Assembly (NCBI GenBank): GCA_022494885.1 | Contig: JAGVSM010003414.1 | Span: 248,001-312,000, forward strand | Source: Micrasema longulum | Taxonomy: Eukaryota > Arthropoda > Insecta > Trichoptera > Brachycentridae | DNA: 64,000 nucleotides | Direction of reading: 5' to 3' | Shown: positions 31,915 through 42,860 of the stretch, piece by piece | Layout of the letters: the number at the start of each line of letters is the position of its first letter | Numbering within the stretch: the first letter of the stretch is position 1 | The notes under the pieces: model-generated | Database searches by the model: none | Told to the model about the DNA's origin: nothing | Seen by the model: only the letters and a program-made list of their open reading frames with translations | Program-made: the position numbers and the translations under genes

Positions 31915-31916
<2 letters not shown>
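31700..31916 (+). mobile_element. LINE reverse-transcriptase C-terminal fragment
   Basis: The plus frame reads RDVHQYNTRQSQNIHVPGSR then TTRYGLRSLLYLACNEYNRL, the well-known 'YNTR...RTxYGxRSxxYxxxxxxNxLP' end of CR1/Jockey LINEs. It stops at a TA microsatellite. Confidence 0.75.

Positions 31917-31957
<41 letters not shown>
31917..31957. repeat. (TA)n microsatellite
   Basis: About 20 uninterrupted TA units between the LINE fragment and the inverted repeat that starts at 31958. Confidence 0.95.
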
Positions 31958-31960
<3 letters not shown>

Positions 31961-32350
31961 GGATAATTTATATAGCGCTATTTTTATGAAAATCATCTCA
32001 AGGACGCTGTACAATTAATAAATATCCCAGTACGTCTTGCAGCTGCAGAGCGCATGGACGGTTGGGATTCTAGTTCCTCGTTTTCAATTAAGATCATTAA
32101 AAAATTATAACAGATAGGAGCTAGATTACAGGACGTCTTGCAGCTACAGAGCGCATAGACAATTAGAAATTGAGCCCTCATTTACTCATTTTAAAAATTG
32201 ACAAATAAATTTAGTGTATTAATGATATTTAAAAATAAAAAAAAACAATAATAGTATGAATAATAAAAATGAGTAAGTGTACAACACGTCTTGCAGCTAC
32301 TAAGCGCATAGACGATTGGAATTCTAGACCCCATTTACAAAATTTAGGTA
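31958..32350 (-). mobile_element. Long inverted repeat, left arm, with box array
   Basis: Starts GTTGGATAATTTATATAGCG and carries three copies of a box with core GTCTTGCAGCTAC followed by GAGCGCATGGAC, at about 32033, 32132 and 32286. The arm is collinear over about 390 bp with the reverse complement of 37165-37557. Non-coding. Confidence 0.82.
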
Positions 32351-32439
32351 TTTTAAAGTTGATATATTTAGTTAGAATATCAAAAAATTTAATATGAATT
32401 TCAAAAATTACTACTTGAGGAAGTACGTGAAAGGTGAAA

Positions 32440-32697
32440 TTTAGTTTTAAGTTTTTGTTTTACCTCAGATATTTCTTACTATATATGAATGTTTATTATT
32501 ATGTTTAGTTTTGATTTCTTTGTATAATATGCTTAACTAGCTATGTTATTTCAGTTTTATGTACATATTTTCACTTGTTACTTTATTATTACCATACTTT
32601 TCTGTCCCAAAATGAGTTTGTTGAAACTCCTGGGAGTACATTTTTTTTTTAATTTGTATGATTTAATAAAGTTTAAAAAAAAATAATTAAAAAAATC
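32440..32697 (+). mobile_element. Retroposed 3' UTR with A-rich tail
   Basis: CAAAATGAGTTTGTTGAAAC, TCCTGGGAGTACA, then TTAATAAAGTTTAAAAAAAA gives a polyadenylation-signal and tail layout typical of a LINE 3' end. Coding part absent. Confidence 0.5.
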
Positions 32698-32877
32698 TTA
32701 CTCAAAAATTTGTATATTTTAATCACGTCAGTTCACGTCGGTAAGTTGTGATGAATGAAAACATTTTTTTCAGCATTTGTTGGTAGCAAACGTTTGTTCT
32801 ATTTCTCACAAATAATGCCTCGCGACATCTTGTTGTTGTACAGCAAACACACTGCCAGTGTACTATCTATATGTTAT

Positions 32878-32956
32878 TGGCGGCCTCCGTGGTGCAGTGG
32901 TTAAGGCACTTGACTCACACACGGAACCGCCTGTTGTGCTGCAAAAGTTAAAAAAA
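32878..32956 (+). mobile_element. SINE family C, internally deleted copy
   Basis: Starts with a tRNA-like head (box A GTGGTGCAGTGGTTAAGG, ACTTGACTCACACACGGAA) and jumps directly to GCCTGTTGTGCTGCAAAA, which matches the 3' end of the complete copy at 60600-60775. Box B and the core are deleted. Confidence 0.65.
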
Positions 32957-33339
32957 AGAAAATTCAAAATTTACTACAAATTCTCGTTATGTTCTCTAAT
33001 AGGTGATTTTTTACTTAATGGTTACCAATACGTATTACTGATAAGGACTATTAGTAACACAATATGATATAATAATGAACAAATAACGCTTTTCGCGAGT
33101 CGCGACATGATCTGCTCGCAAACGAAACAAATACGCCCGCCCCGTCACCCCCGCACGCACCGCCAATGTAATGTCACTCGCGAAATGCACTCATCTTCTG
33201 CCGAACATTTGGTCTTCGAATATTCGGCGCCTCGGCCGAGAGTGGCGCTGAATATTCGGTATTCGGCCAAATCACCATTCGTGGCATACCTAGTACAAAT
33301 TCACATGGCGCGGCACGGTAAAACTGTGTTTAGTCAATT
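32957..33339. other. Unassigned DNA with GAATATTCGG palindromes
   Basis: 33090-33300 is GC-rich, with CGCCCGCCCCGTCACC and inverted GAATATTCGGCGCCTCGGCC / GGCGCTGAATATTCGG strings at about 33217-33269. Similar 'CCGAATATTCGG' blocks occur inside some insect DNA transposons, but no ends are seen. Confidence 0.4.
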
Positions 33340-33425
33340 GGTTCATTTTATTTATTTATTTAATAGCATGCAAACGCATCAACCAGTACACTGTGTGGCT
33401 TAATTGATCTTCTTTTAATATCAAT
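33340..33425 (-). repeat. Interspersed repeat L5, copy 2
   Basis: The reverse complement shows AAGATCAATTAAGCCACACA, GTGTACTGGTTGATGCGTTT and AAATAAATAAATAAA, matching the 13.3-kb copy. Confidence 0.6.
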
Positions 33426-34857
33426 AAATAATATTTTTTCAGGAAGTAGCCGCTAAATAAATAAAAAAAAATATTACAATAAAAATCGAATCCCTAATTT
33501 TACTGTGTCTTGTAGATTTGTACGCCCGAAACTGGTGTGATATTGGCCTGTATCGTACAAGAAATAGAATTTTCTGTACCAAGATTTTAATATTTATAAT
33601 TTTTTTCGTTAATATAATTGATGCCATATATGCAATTCATTTTCATAATTTATACAAACAATATGTTCGGGCTCTATCCACATATCTTTATTTATTATAC
33701 CCTTTCAAAGTATTTTCAATAAATTATTTGGTAAAGTATCTACCGTCCCCATATCTATGTTAATTCAAATTTTGCATTTATGAATTACTGGCTGTAACTG
33801 TTTATGGATAATAAGTTATAAGTTGTAACTGTTCATATGTTTTCGTTATAATTGTATGTATATCATTCTGTCAAATTGTATATTTTAACAGGTAGGCACT
33901 TAGTAACTTATCACAAAAGGTTATCGCGAAAATCACCAGTGAAAGTTCGTGTAAAATAAATTTCCCATGATTTAATAAAGGCAATAATCGTTAAACACTT
34001 CATTATATGTGTAGATATATACAAACCTATTTACGTTCATAAAAAAACGACTTACTATTTACAACCTTAAAACATAACTTTGATCACGGGAGATCCACAG
34101 ACAAAACCATAAATAATAATAACTTTTTGTAGTTAACAACCATCGGACATCATTTAGAATTAGTAAACCTCGTTAATAATATGCTGAGATAATTTTTATT
34201 GGTCTTGTAAATTTATGGATCGAATAATAAATACACTATGGAGATTGGAAAGAAAGATTCAGCGTCGTCTATCTTCTATTTATATGGTAATTAATTATCA
34301 TTTAATCATTTCATCTAATGCTTTATTGTACAGGGATTCTTGATTCTTGGAGATTGGACGTAGCTTTAGTTGAATTATTTATTCACAATATGAACATCTC
34401 TGTCGGAGAAACTTCGTATTTTGATTAATTTTGAAAACTTGCACGCAACAATAGTTGAAATTTTGGCACTTAAAAAAATATATTTTGCAAATAGTAAATA
34501 ATACAATTGTAACACATAATCATTTTACAGTAAATATGCCATTTCTTTTTAAATTCATTCAAACACTTTTTTTATTTTTTATGCATTCAGGCATCTCTTT
34601 ATACATTTTCAAACCTTGGACATCGTCTGACAAACCACTTCGTACCGTGAATGTAAAACTAAAGTATGCGCAAATTTCTCATTTTTTAGGCTTAAATACA
34701 AAACCATGACAATTGTCACAAACTTGAAACTGTGAAAGGGGAAAAAAAAATATTGACACTTAAAAAAAAATTTAGGAATTTTAAACCCCAGTTTTTCTGG
34801 CAAAGTGAAATATTTAAACCCTCATATATCAATACTACGCTATTTGCGCGTAGTTCG
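33426..34857. other. AT-rich DNA, no recognised feature
   Basis: Open frames here are short and hydrophobic by composition. No inverted or tandem repeat stood out. Confidence 0.4.
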
Positions 34858-35060
34858 GTTTTATTTATTTATATATACGCCCAATGGGCATTTTTAAGGA
34901 CATATTTATGCATAGAAAATTTTTATAAAGGAAAGTAGAAAGACACAATGGTATATAGTAGACTTGGTCGGAGTGGAAGCGGGAGAGGGGTGTTTTTAAT
35001 TGAATTTGATTCAGTGATCGTTTGAAAGAAGACAACTTTTTATCAAAGAAATCAAGACTG
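34858..35060 (-). mobile_element. LINE family F 3' UTR
   Basis: On the minus strand AAATGCCCATTGGGCGTATA then TATAAATAAATAAA forms the terminal hairpin and tail of family F; upstream sequence is pyrimidine-rich 3' UTR. Confidence 0.6.
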
Positions 35061-35517
35061 GTTTGTTTGTTTGGGAATGAAAACCATAGTTAGTTCTTCT
35101 AGGTTTCTAGTTGGGAACATTAAAAGGGATAATTAAGAATTTTAAAAAAATATTTTTTTGTACCTACACTGCGTTAAAACGATTAAGCCTTAAGATAACC
35201 CTAACATAAAGCAATAAATTAGAACTTGTATTTTTCCTTTTTTAAAAAGACACTGATTTAAATAGTAGATACTTACTCATTTTGCGTTTCATAATCATTT
35301 CAACATTATCTACTGAAATATTATTTCTGTATTCAATAATGTTAATTCATTTTTCGTTAAATTTGATTAATAATAATCTTTTTTTTTAAAAACACAAAGT
35401 TTATTTTTCGGATAAGTCTTTTTCTTCTAAATTCTTATATACTTAATAATTTACATCTGTATCTTAGTTTTTAATGTTTTATTTTTATTTGTTTGTTTAA
35501 TAAACAGCCTTAGCCAT
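35061..35517. other. AT-rich DNA
   Basis: No recognised feature. Confidence 0.4.
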
Positions 35518-35590
35518 ATTGTACAAAATGTAAAACATATTTAAAATATATAGTGTACAAAATGTAAAACATAGTTAAAAGATATAGTTA
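35518..35590. repeat. Two-unit tandem repeat
   Basis: TGTACAAAATGTAAAACATA occurs twice in direct orientation, about 33 bp apart. Confidence 0.7.
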
Positions 35591-35649
35591 AACATAGTAA
35601 AGAGAAAGCATAGTTCATTTACGTGGTTAAACACGATCAAGGTAATTAA

Positions 35650-36178
35650 TGTTAGTAAATATTAGTATTTAACCACTTACCGACTTTTTATGTCTACCGG
35701 TTTCGAAACGTACCCGCCTCTTCGTCAGGACACTCACTACACCAACATGCAGATACTAAAATAAATCACTTTTACCGTCACCGTAGTATATATAGTATTT
35801 ACGAAAAAATATATAAATTACATATCCGAACATGCACTAAAATTAGGTTAATAATGTTTAGCGATATGTCTCAAAATTTGTGAGGGGGGGGGAGAATTAG
35901 GAAGGGGAGGGGCTAAGTGGTTGAACGTTACACGATTAGTTAATTTTTTAATCAAAAAGTGGGCTTTATTGAAAAGATATTAGATTATTTGCCAAGGGAA
36001 TATAATTTTTTAAAGATTTTTTAATGTGAAACACCTCCATGTTGTTTAATTTATGTCATTTTTTATTATTTGAATTTTAAATTTTATATTCTGTATTCTT
36101 ATTAAAATCGTGATTTGAATTTATGAGATGATTGGCATAGTGAGTCGGTAAGTGGTTAAATACTAATATTTACTAACC
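35650..36178. mobile_element. TIR element family M2, full copy flanked by TTAA
   Basis: Left TIR GTTAGTAAATATTAG then TATTTAACCACTTACCGACT is mirrored at the right end, about 36 bp per arm. The element is 529 bp and flanked by TTAA at 35646-35649 and 36179-36182, the target duplication expected of piggyBac-type elements. It has no coding capacity. Contains a hammerhead-like core at 35701-35728. Confidence 0.8.
35701..35728 (-). ncRNA. Hammerhead-ribozyme-like core
   Basis: On the minus strand: CTGACGA (intact CUGANGA), one A, stem GAGGCG/CGTTTC with two G-U pairs, loop GGTA, then GAAA and CCGG. A short stem III can be drawn with CGGT downstream. No convincing stem I pairing is present, so activity is doubtful. 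Confidence 0.3.
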
Positions 36179-36182
36179 TTAA

Positions 36183-37039
36183 TTTTAATATTTAACCACA
36201 AAGAATGCTTTAAACATACAAAATATATAAAAGGTATGTAAACACAGGAAATATAAAGATTATAAGATTTGTAGCAAATAGGTTAAACGTCATTAGGAAA
36301 GTAATGAACTATAAGATACATATTGAGTTTGTAAATCTCACATACATATTGTGATACAGGTACATTATGGTTATTGTATACGTGAGCGTAAATAAATTTG
36401 ATTTCACATATTAAAAACACATTGAATTTTTGGTTCAATGGTTATTATTTATTTTTTTAAATTCGTATTATAGATTATACTCGTATAGTCAAGTAGTTTA
36501 GGCGTTTATATAGAAATAAATCAAGTACTGCTTTTATATTTACTAACCTGCACTTTTTTACCAATCGCTTTTTTGTTCGAAAGACAAATATTCGTTGCTT
36601 TTTTTAACTTTATTTTTCGCTAAGAAATTTTTGTGAACTTTTCAATGAATATTTCATTAATTTTGGTAATCCAAATGTTTCAGCTGAATGCCGAATCAAT
36701 AAATCACGTTACGTTTTACGCATATTGCACGCCATTTACATTTGTAATCGAATGAACACCTGATCAATCATTAGATTGAAATATTTTTATGAAGATAACG
36801 TATTGCATCAATGGCATGTAGCATAATATTACTACGAATAAAAAATACATTCGTGTGATAATAGTTCGAGTAGCGTCTATCATCTTATTAACCTTAATAA
36901 TAAGTTAAGGAATGCTATCTTTGTTTAGTTTTTTATATTTTACTTTTTGTGCTGTTACATTTTCACTTAATTGCCATAGTTACTAGTTCTTTGGTCAATG
37001 TTTTATTATTGTGTTTTTTTTATTGTTAACTTTTTAAAA
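36183..37039. other. AT-rich DNA
   Basis: No recognised feature. Confidence 0.4.
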
Positions 37040-37557
37040 TCATTCTCATATTGTCGAAATTCCATTCGTCGGTGCGTTTTGTAGCTGCAAGACTTTTTGT
37101 GATATTAGCTATCATATTATTTTTATCGTATTATTTAAATGTTATCAACTATCAAATATCTAAATTTAGTAAATGGGGTCTAAATTTTCAACCGTCCATG
37201 CGCTCAGTAGCTACAAGACTTGTTGTAATCTAACTTCTATTTTTATGAATTTGCTTTTTTTTCCTTTTTTTTAAATGTCTTTCTAAACTCTAAACTTCAT
37301 TGTCAAATTAAATGTTTAAAATTAAAAATGTAAATAGGGGCTAGATTTCTTACTATCCATGCGCTCTGTAGCTGCAAGACGTGCTGTTATCTAGCTCCTA
37401 TATATCATAATTGTATAATATTATAATTGGAGACGAGGAACTAGAATCCCAACCGTCCATGCGCTCTGTAGCTGCAAGATGTGCTGGGATATTTATTTTT
37501 CGTACAGCGCCCTTGGGGTGATTTTCACAAAAATGGCGCTATATAAACTATCCAAAA
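37040..37557 (+). mobile_element. Long inverted repeat, right arm, with four boxes
   Basis: Four copies of the box CGTCCATGCGCTCTGTAGCT followed by GCAAGACGTGCTG have their centres near 37085, 37213, 37375 and 37473. The arm ends GGCGCTATATAAACTATCCA, the mirror of the left arm start at 31958. Spacing of the last three boxes (about 98 and 162 bp) matches the left arm (99 and 154 bp). The fourth box extends this arm beyond the left one. Confidence 0.82.
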
Positions 37558-38839
37558 ATTATTAATATTATTATTAAATACAGATCTAAAACAGTAAAAC
37601 AAAGTTCTGTAAAATATTTTTTGAGTCTTAATTATCTTTGTATTGAAGTCAACTTAAAATCAAAAAAATTTAAACTACTAAACTATTTTACTTTTATGCT
37701 TCAAAAAACGAACGTGATTTTGCATGTAAAAAAAATCCAATAAATGATTTTACACTCACCCACACCCCCGCGCATATTCGCTTTCTCCTTTTTATATTTG
37801 TAATATGTACTTAGTATTTTTTTTTCTGTGAAATCTTTTAATTCCTTTATGATTGTTTAATATATTTATCATTTCTTATAACTTTTCTTTGCTCAACTGT
37901 ACGATTCCCTAGTAAAAATATTTTTTTGAACTGGAACATATTAAATTTGAGAAATGAAAATGATTTTTATTGAGAATATTTTTTTTTCTGCAGATGCGTC
38001 CATAGTCATTTGATATTGGTAACATATATGGAAAAGAACGCTTCTAATTACCATCAAATATTCATTTGTATTAACTTTATCAAATACATTTACTATTTCG
38101 AATTATGATCCAAAAATTCGTCGCGTAGTAGTCCAAATTTGGTTCCGTACTGTTTAAAACACGACATTTATTTTCTTAAACAATTTATTTATAGATTAGC
38201 TATGAACTTTAATTGTGTAATAAATCTTTAACTTTCGTTTATTTTGTAAACTGTTTAATATTATATATTTGACAAAATTATTATGATTTCTTGTTTTACC
38301 GAACTAAATAATATTTAATCCTGTAATAAATCATCATTATTGGCTCCGTTGATTGAATCGTGAGTGCCATTTCTATATAATATAGACGTTTCGAAATGTC
38401 TAACAATCTTCCCATGACAAACCCGTGTCTGAAAAACACCGTAGATTATCCAAGATACATATTTTTATCTTTTATCTAAAAGCGTAATTTGGTAAATTAG
38501 GATGGCAAAGAACATTAACATGTTTATTCTTGTTTATCGAAATTCATGTCAAATATTGCGGTGGAATTTTGTTCAAACGAAATACCGTGGAATATGAGAA
38601 ATTGTAGTTCAGAATGTTTGAGCTTACTGTTATGCCATAAATATGTTTTTAAAATTATTTTTTGTGTTTCTGATCCTATATTTGTGGTGGTATACTCATG
38701 TGTCTGTGTCAACTAATTGCTCGTCCCATCTCCACGCGGGACTTTTAGTATCATGGAGTTGGGACTAATGTCTCAAATAATGTGCAATCAACTGCATGTA
38801 TGTAAATTAATAAATAAATAATTTTGACAAAAAACCCGA
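37558..38839. other. AT-rich DNA
   Basis: Near 38720-38823 a possible short LINE end (TTAATAAATAAATAATTTTG) follows GC-richer sequence; otherwise nothing is recognised. Confidence 0.4.
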
Positions 38840-39185
38840 GCAATATATGTTTAATTTTTTAATTATAAATGGTATATTCTCTAATTTATATTGGTTCTTC
38901 CATTTTTTTATTATTATCGGTATATTTTCGAATTTATGTTTATGCTTCAATTTTTATTATTATCGGTGTGTTTTCTAATTTATATTTATGTTTAATTTCT
39001 TAATTACTTATGCTATTTTTTATAATGTGTATTTATGCTTCAATTTTTATTATTATGGAAATGTTTTCTAATTTATAATAATTTTGTCTCATTTCTTAAC
39101 TATTAATGGTGTATATTCTAATTTATATTTATGATTCAATTTTTATTATAAGTACCTGCATGTTTTCTATTTTATATTTATATTG
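38840..39185. repeat. Minisatellite of about seven 47-bp units
   Basis: Units share TTTTCTAATTTATATTTATG. Two unit types are visible: type A with CAATTTTTATTATTATCGG and type B with TTAATTTCTTAATTA. The order is roughly B A A B A B A, so a dimeric higher-order pattern is partly preserved. Confidence 0.75.
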
Positions 39186-39744
39186 AATTTATTTGGTGTT
39201 ATTATTATTTTTTGAATTTATGAAGCATCATTTAATGAAATATAAAAAAAGAAACACATGTAAAAAAGAAGGTCTTTCTTAAGGAATTTGAAGGAATTTC
39301 TTAGCTAGTCGGGACCTGATACAAAGAAACTCTGTACATTTTAAAACTGTGAAATACATAAATAAATGTACAAATATTTTTACACGGAAATAAAACAAAA
39401 TTATCTTTCAATGAGAGGCTTTAAAGTAAATATGTGTTCTAAAATATTTATACCCACATTACTTCATTACACATTTTCAAAATCTTTGGGAGTACTGTAT
39501 GTTTTATTACTGTCCTTAACCTGTAAATTGGTGTGGAGTTACAATAAAATAAATCCATTTTCTTTGTTATTACAGGAATTGGGAGCGTAAGCTATCTACC
39601 ATGTTATAGAGGACGAAAAGTTTTATTTCGACATAGTAATAACATCGTATTTGATCACTGCAGTTTTTCTCTGGCATACAGATATCTATCTTACATGGCT
39701 TTTGATTAGGCTGACTTTCGACTAACTGGATTAAAGATTTATTT
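39186..39744. other. AT-rich DNA with a decayed repeat
   Basis: 39280-39330 (TTCTTAGCTAGTCGGGACCT) resembles 28790-28830 (TTCCTAGATAGTCAGGACCT), a repeat of unknown class. No gene recognised. Confidence 0.45.
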
Positions 39745-39865
39745 TAGTGTGCCACCTTTCTTGGACGCCCCCGTTCGACTTCTTTTTTTTACGATTCTTT
39801 TGTCATTCATTTGATCTACGTAACCAAATCGCCTAATTCTTAATTTTGTTAATCGTACTTACTAA
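39745..39865 (-). mobile_element. Degenerate LINE family B fragment
   Basis: The reverse complement still reads KIKN with RRFGYVDQMND-like residues after frame correction by eye, aligning with RWFGHVKRMDD of the 2.7-kb copy; TTGTCATTCATTTGATCTAC parallels that copy's nucleotide sequence. Confidence 0.5.
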
Positions 39866-41489
39866 ATTTTTCATTTTCTTGGAGGTTTATTATTTGTCAC
39901 CCTGCAATACGCCGATTCCCTGCACATTTTCATCTGCATATTGCATCTCAACAGCAATCACCCTGAACAATTCTAAAATACATTTTTTTAATAATATATA
40001 TACAAGTACAATAGAAATTAAATACTACTTAGGAATATTAAAGCTAGGAAAAAAATGGAATAATAAAAGACAATATTTGGTCTACCTTGGTGATTGTTTA
40101 AATCTAGGAAGGCTTACACCAAAAAAGTCCAGATCTGGTCTCGAGTTTACAATGCTACTCAATCGGGACTTAAATACATGCAAGCCATGGATTGTGCTGT
40201 GCTGTGCTGATCAAGGAACAGCACATTATTATTTCGCAACCGGCGGATCGGACCATCGAATCCCACTTGTTCCAGTAACGATGGTACATCAATTAAGCCA
40301 TTTAGTAAATTAAACGTAAATTTGAAGTCACGTTTTTGTCGATTTATAATTTTTACTTCTCGTAAGTGTAGTCCCCTTCTCGAAGCTAATCATCCATGCT
40401 ACTTTTCTTAGCAGACAATGTTGCACCGATTCGATATGATAGCATTTTATTGCAAGTACGAGATAAATCAAAACGCAGCATATGAAAAAGACTTTCGACT
40501 TTATATCTGGAAAGGGTGGTTCTACTGTAACTCTAAAGCCTTATGCAAAGCGGCTTCAGACGAAATAAAATTTGCCATGATGAAATTAATTGTGGATTGG
40601 CATCGTAGGGAAAAAAATGTATCATATAATAAAATAATACATACTTATTCAGTATTCATTGTTATTTGTTACAATTTTTTTTCTTCATATTTTCTTAGAT
40701 TGGGATCTGTTACGTATCAAGAATCAATAAAATTTAATCTCATTTCAATTCACAGACTGTTTTTTACTCAATTTGTCTCTTGTCGATGGAGCTTTAGATT
40801 AAAACGACTGTTGATCGTTATTTGATCTCTTCTGACGGGTATTTTTTCCCGTTATACGTTGGACAGATCGAACTGTATTTTCTAATAAAAACATATTATC
40901 TAGTTCCGTTTCCGGTGTGTTTTTACGTCTTTCGTTATGTGTGTAACCCAGTGCATTAAAATTTTATTGTGTCTGTGACAGTTCATTTCATTTGTCCAGA
41001 TCTCCGTACCTAAATAATATATATTTACAATTGAAATCCTCGTTCTTAAAACATCAAATGTCCAAAATTTTCCAAAAAGGCATTATTGGATTTTATTATT
41101 TTCTTTCTATGCGTATTTTCCAATATTATTAAAAAATCGTAGACACCTTGAATTTACTGCAAACAATACGGTATTTTTGTGAAAACAGCAATTGTCCACG
41201 TCAATTTGTATGAATGAAAAAAGAAAACATTTAATTAGCAGTTCTACCACTATGTAGCGCCACAATCACTCACTTTTTTACAATAATTCAAAGGTGTTCT
41301 GGATATTCGTTTATATAGGTTTTAGCAGTATTTACTGAATAATTTTGCATAGTTAAATATGGAGAGTTCAACAAGTTTATAAAAACCGATTTTTTTAGGT
41401 CAACTACTCATACAATTTTTTCTTTAGTTTGCAATAAAAATCACAAAGATCCAAATATTGTCTAAAAACAGCAAATACAATATTTTTTA
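39866..41489. other. Unassigned DNA
   Basis: Two open frames of 155 and 135 codons (39846-40313, 40418-40825) exist on the plus strand. Neither has a motif, splice framing or repeat partner, and both have AT-driven composition, so neither is called. Confidence 0.35.
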
Positions 41490-42168
41490 TCTATATAACT
41501 CTTCTGAATGTGTGATGTCACTGAACTTCTAAACGACTTAACCGATTTACGTGCGGTTTTCAACGAAATGTAGACCTTTGCGCTGGGCGTGTTCGTAGAT
41601 ATCAAAACTTTCAATCGAATCTGTATAAAAAAGTTAGAAGCATAAATCGTTGCATTCGACGTGAATGCATATCCAAAAAAAGTAGAAGGATGTTTTTTTT
41701 TTGTGTTTAAAATAAGTTTGTTTTTTAATGTTTACAAACAACATTCGCTTTTTATGGATCCCAATCAGATTTTTTCCTTACCTTACTTATAATTTCTTCC
41801 CATTTATTTCTTTTTACTAGATTTTTGGTAAAACTAAAATAATATTAACTGACATTAAATACATTTTTGAAAATCGCATTCATGATAAAGTGCACACCTG
41901 TTGGTGAAAAAAGCCGAGTTTGACATGAATTTGCAAAAATAATTCTATATTTAAAAACAAAACTAATTTGTGTTTTGGAATTCAACCAAAAAAAACAAGT
42001 GACCTAAGTACCTACTTAAATTAAATATTTGAATATTAATAATTGTTAGTTTTGGAATTCAATCATGAACAAGCACCTAGGTACATACTTACCAATGAAA
42101 ACTCTTTATCCATGCTAATAGCAGGCAAGCCAACGTTCGGACAGGACAACGTCTGTTGGGTCCGCTAG
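41490..42168 (+). mobile_element. Non-autonomous Helitron, copy 3, full-length (679 bp)
   Basis: Starts TCTATATAACTC after an A and ends GTTGGGTCCGCTAG before a T, as Helitrons insert between A and T. The last 30 bp can fold with CGGAC/GTCCG and CAAC/GTTG pairs just before CTAG, the usual Helitron 3' hairpin. Length is identical to copy 2. Includes the duplicated CCTAGGTAC unit. No coding sequence. Confidence 0.85.
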
Positions 42169-42673
42169 TGTAATATATATGCACACATAATCTTTATAAA
42201 ATTCTGATTATTTTCGCTAAAGATCCTAATCTAAATATAATTTTACCCACTATATTATTATTGATTGTATAATGGCGATGCTTCGACGCTTTTTCTATGC
42301 GCCAACACTTTTCATTTATAATTAGAATAATTAAATTAATTGAATCTTGGGTGGGCTCTTACACTGACACCGTTAACATAAAAATTTTATGGCCTTTTTT
42401 TCTGTTTACCTACAAAAAATTGATCCGTTCGTCAGCTCCATGATTAATTATCTTTCTTATCGTTCATTTTTAATTTATGAAAAATATGATGCAATAATGA
42501 TAAAAAAACAGCTGACTGAAAATCACTTCGCCATTCTTTCATATAAATCTTGTTTTTTAAATATTTTTGCTGTCGGTATATCGAAGTATTTTTTTAAATA
42601 TATTTTTTTTAAATATTGAAACGATAAAAATACTGGAACATTAAAACAAAAATACCTCCATGAAAATATTTTT
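42169..42673. other. AT-rich DNA
   Basis: No recognised feature. Confidence 0.4.
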
Positions 42674-42860
42674 CCACCACCGTGGTGTATGTAGTTAGTA
42701 GTTAGCGCATTTGGCTACCATACTTAAATCTTCAAGGTCTCGCGATAATTTTCCGAATTTATTGTGGTCCCTCGAGTCATAAACTCAACAAGCAGGACGG
42801 TCACCAAATTTCTCCACGGACTGGCGGCGGACTTCTTTGAAGCTGGATTCCAGAAGATGA
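42674..42860 (+). mobile_element. Degenerate SINE head (family A-like)
   Basis: CACCGTGGTGTATGTAGTTA, GTTAGCGCATTTGGCTACCA and AGGTCTCGCG recall the tRNA-like head, but box B is lost. Confidence 0.4.

Noticed and set aside
31917..31957. CRISPR-like or regulatory repeat
   Set aside because: It is a plain TA microsatellite in a eukaryotic setting.
38840..39185. CRISPR array
   Set aside because: Units are contiguous and diverged, with no unique spacers; it is a minisatellite.
39846..40313. 155-codon plus-strand frame
   Set aside because: No domain, no splice framing, composition as expected by chance, and its left end overlaps decayed LINE sequence.
40418..40825. 135-codon plus-strand frame
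   Set aside because: Aromatic- and isoleucine-rich by base composition; no similarity recognised.
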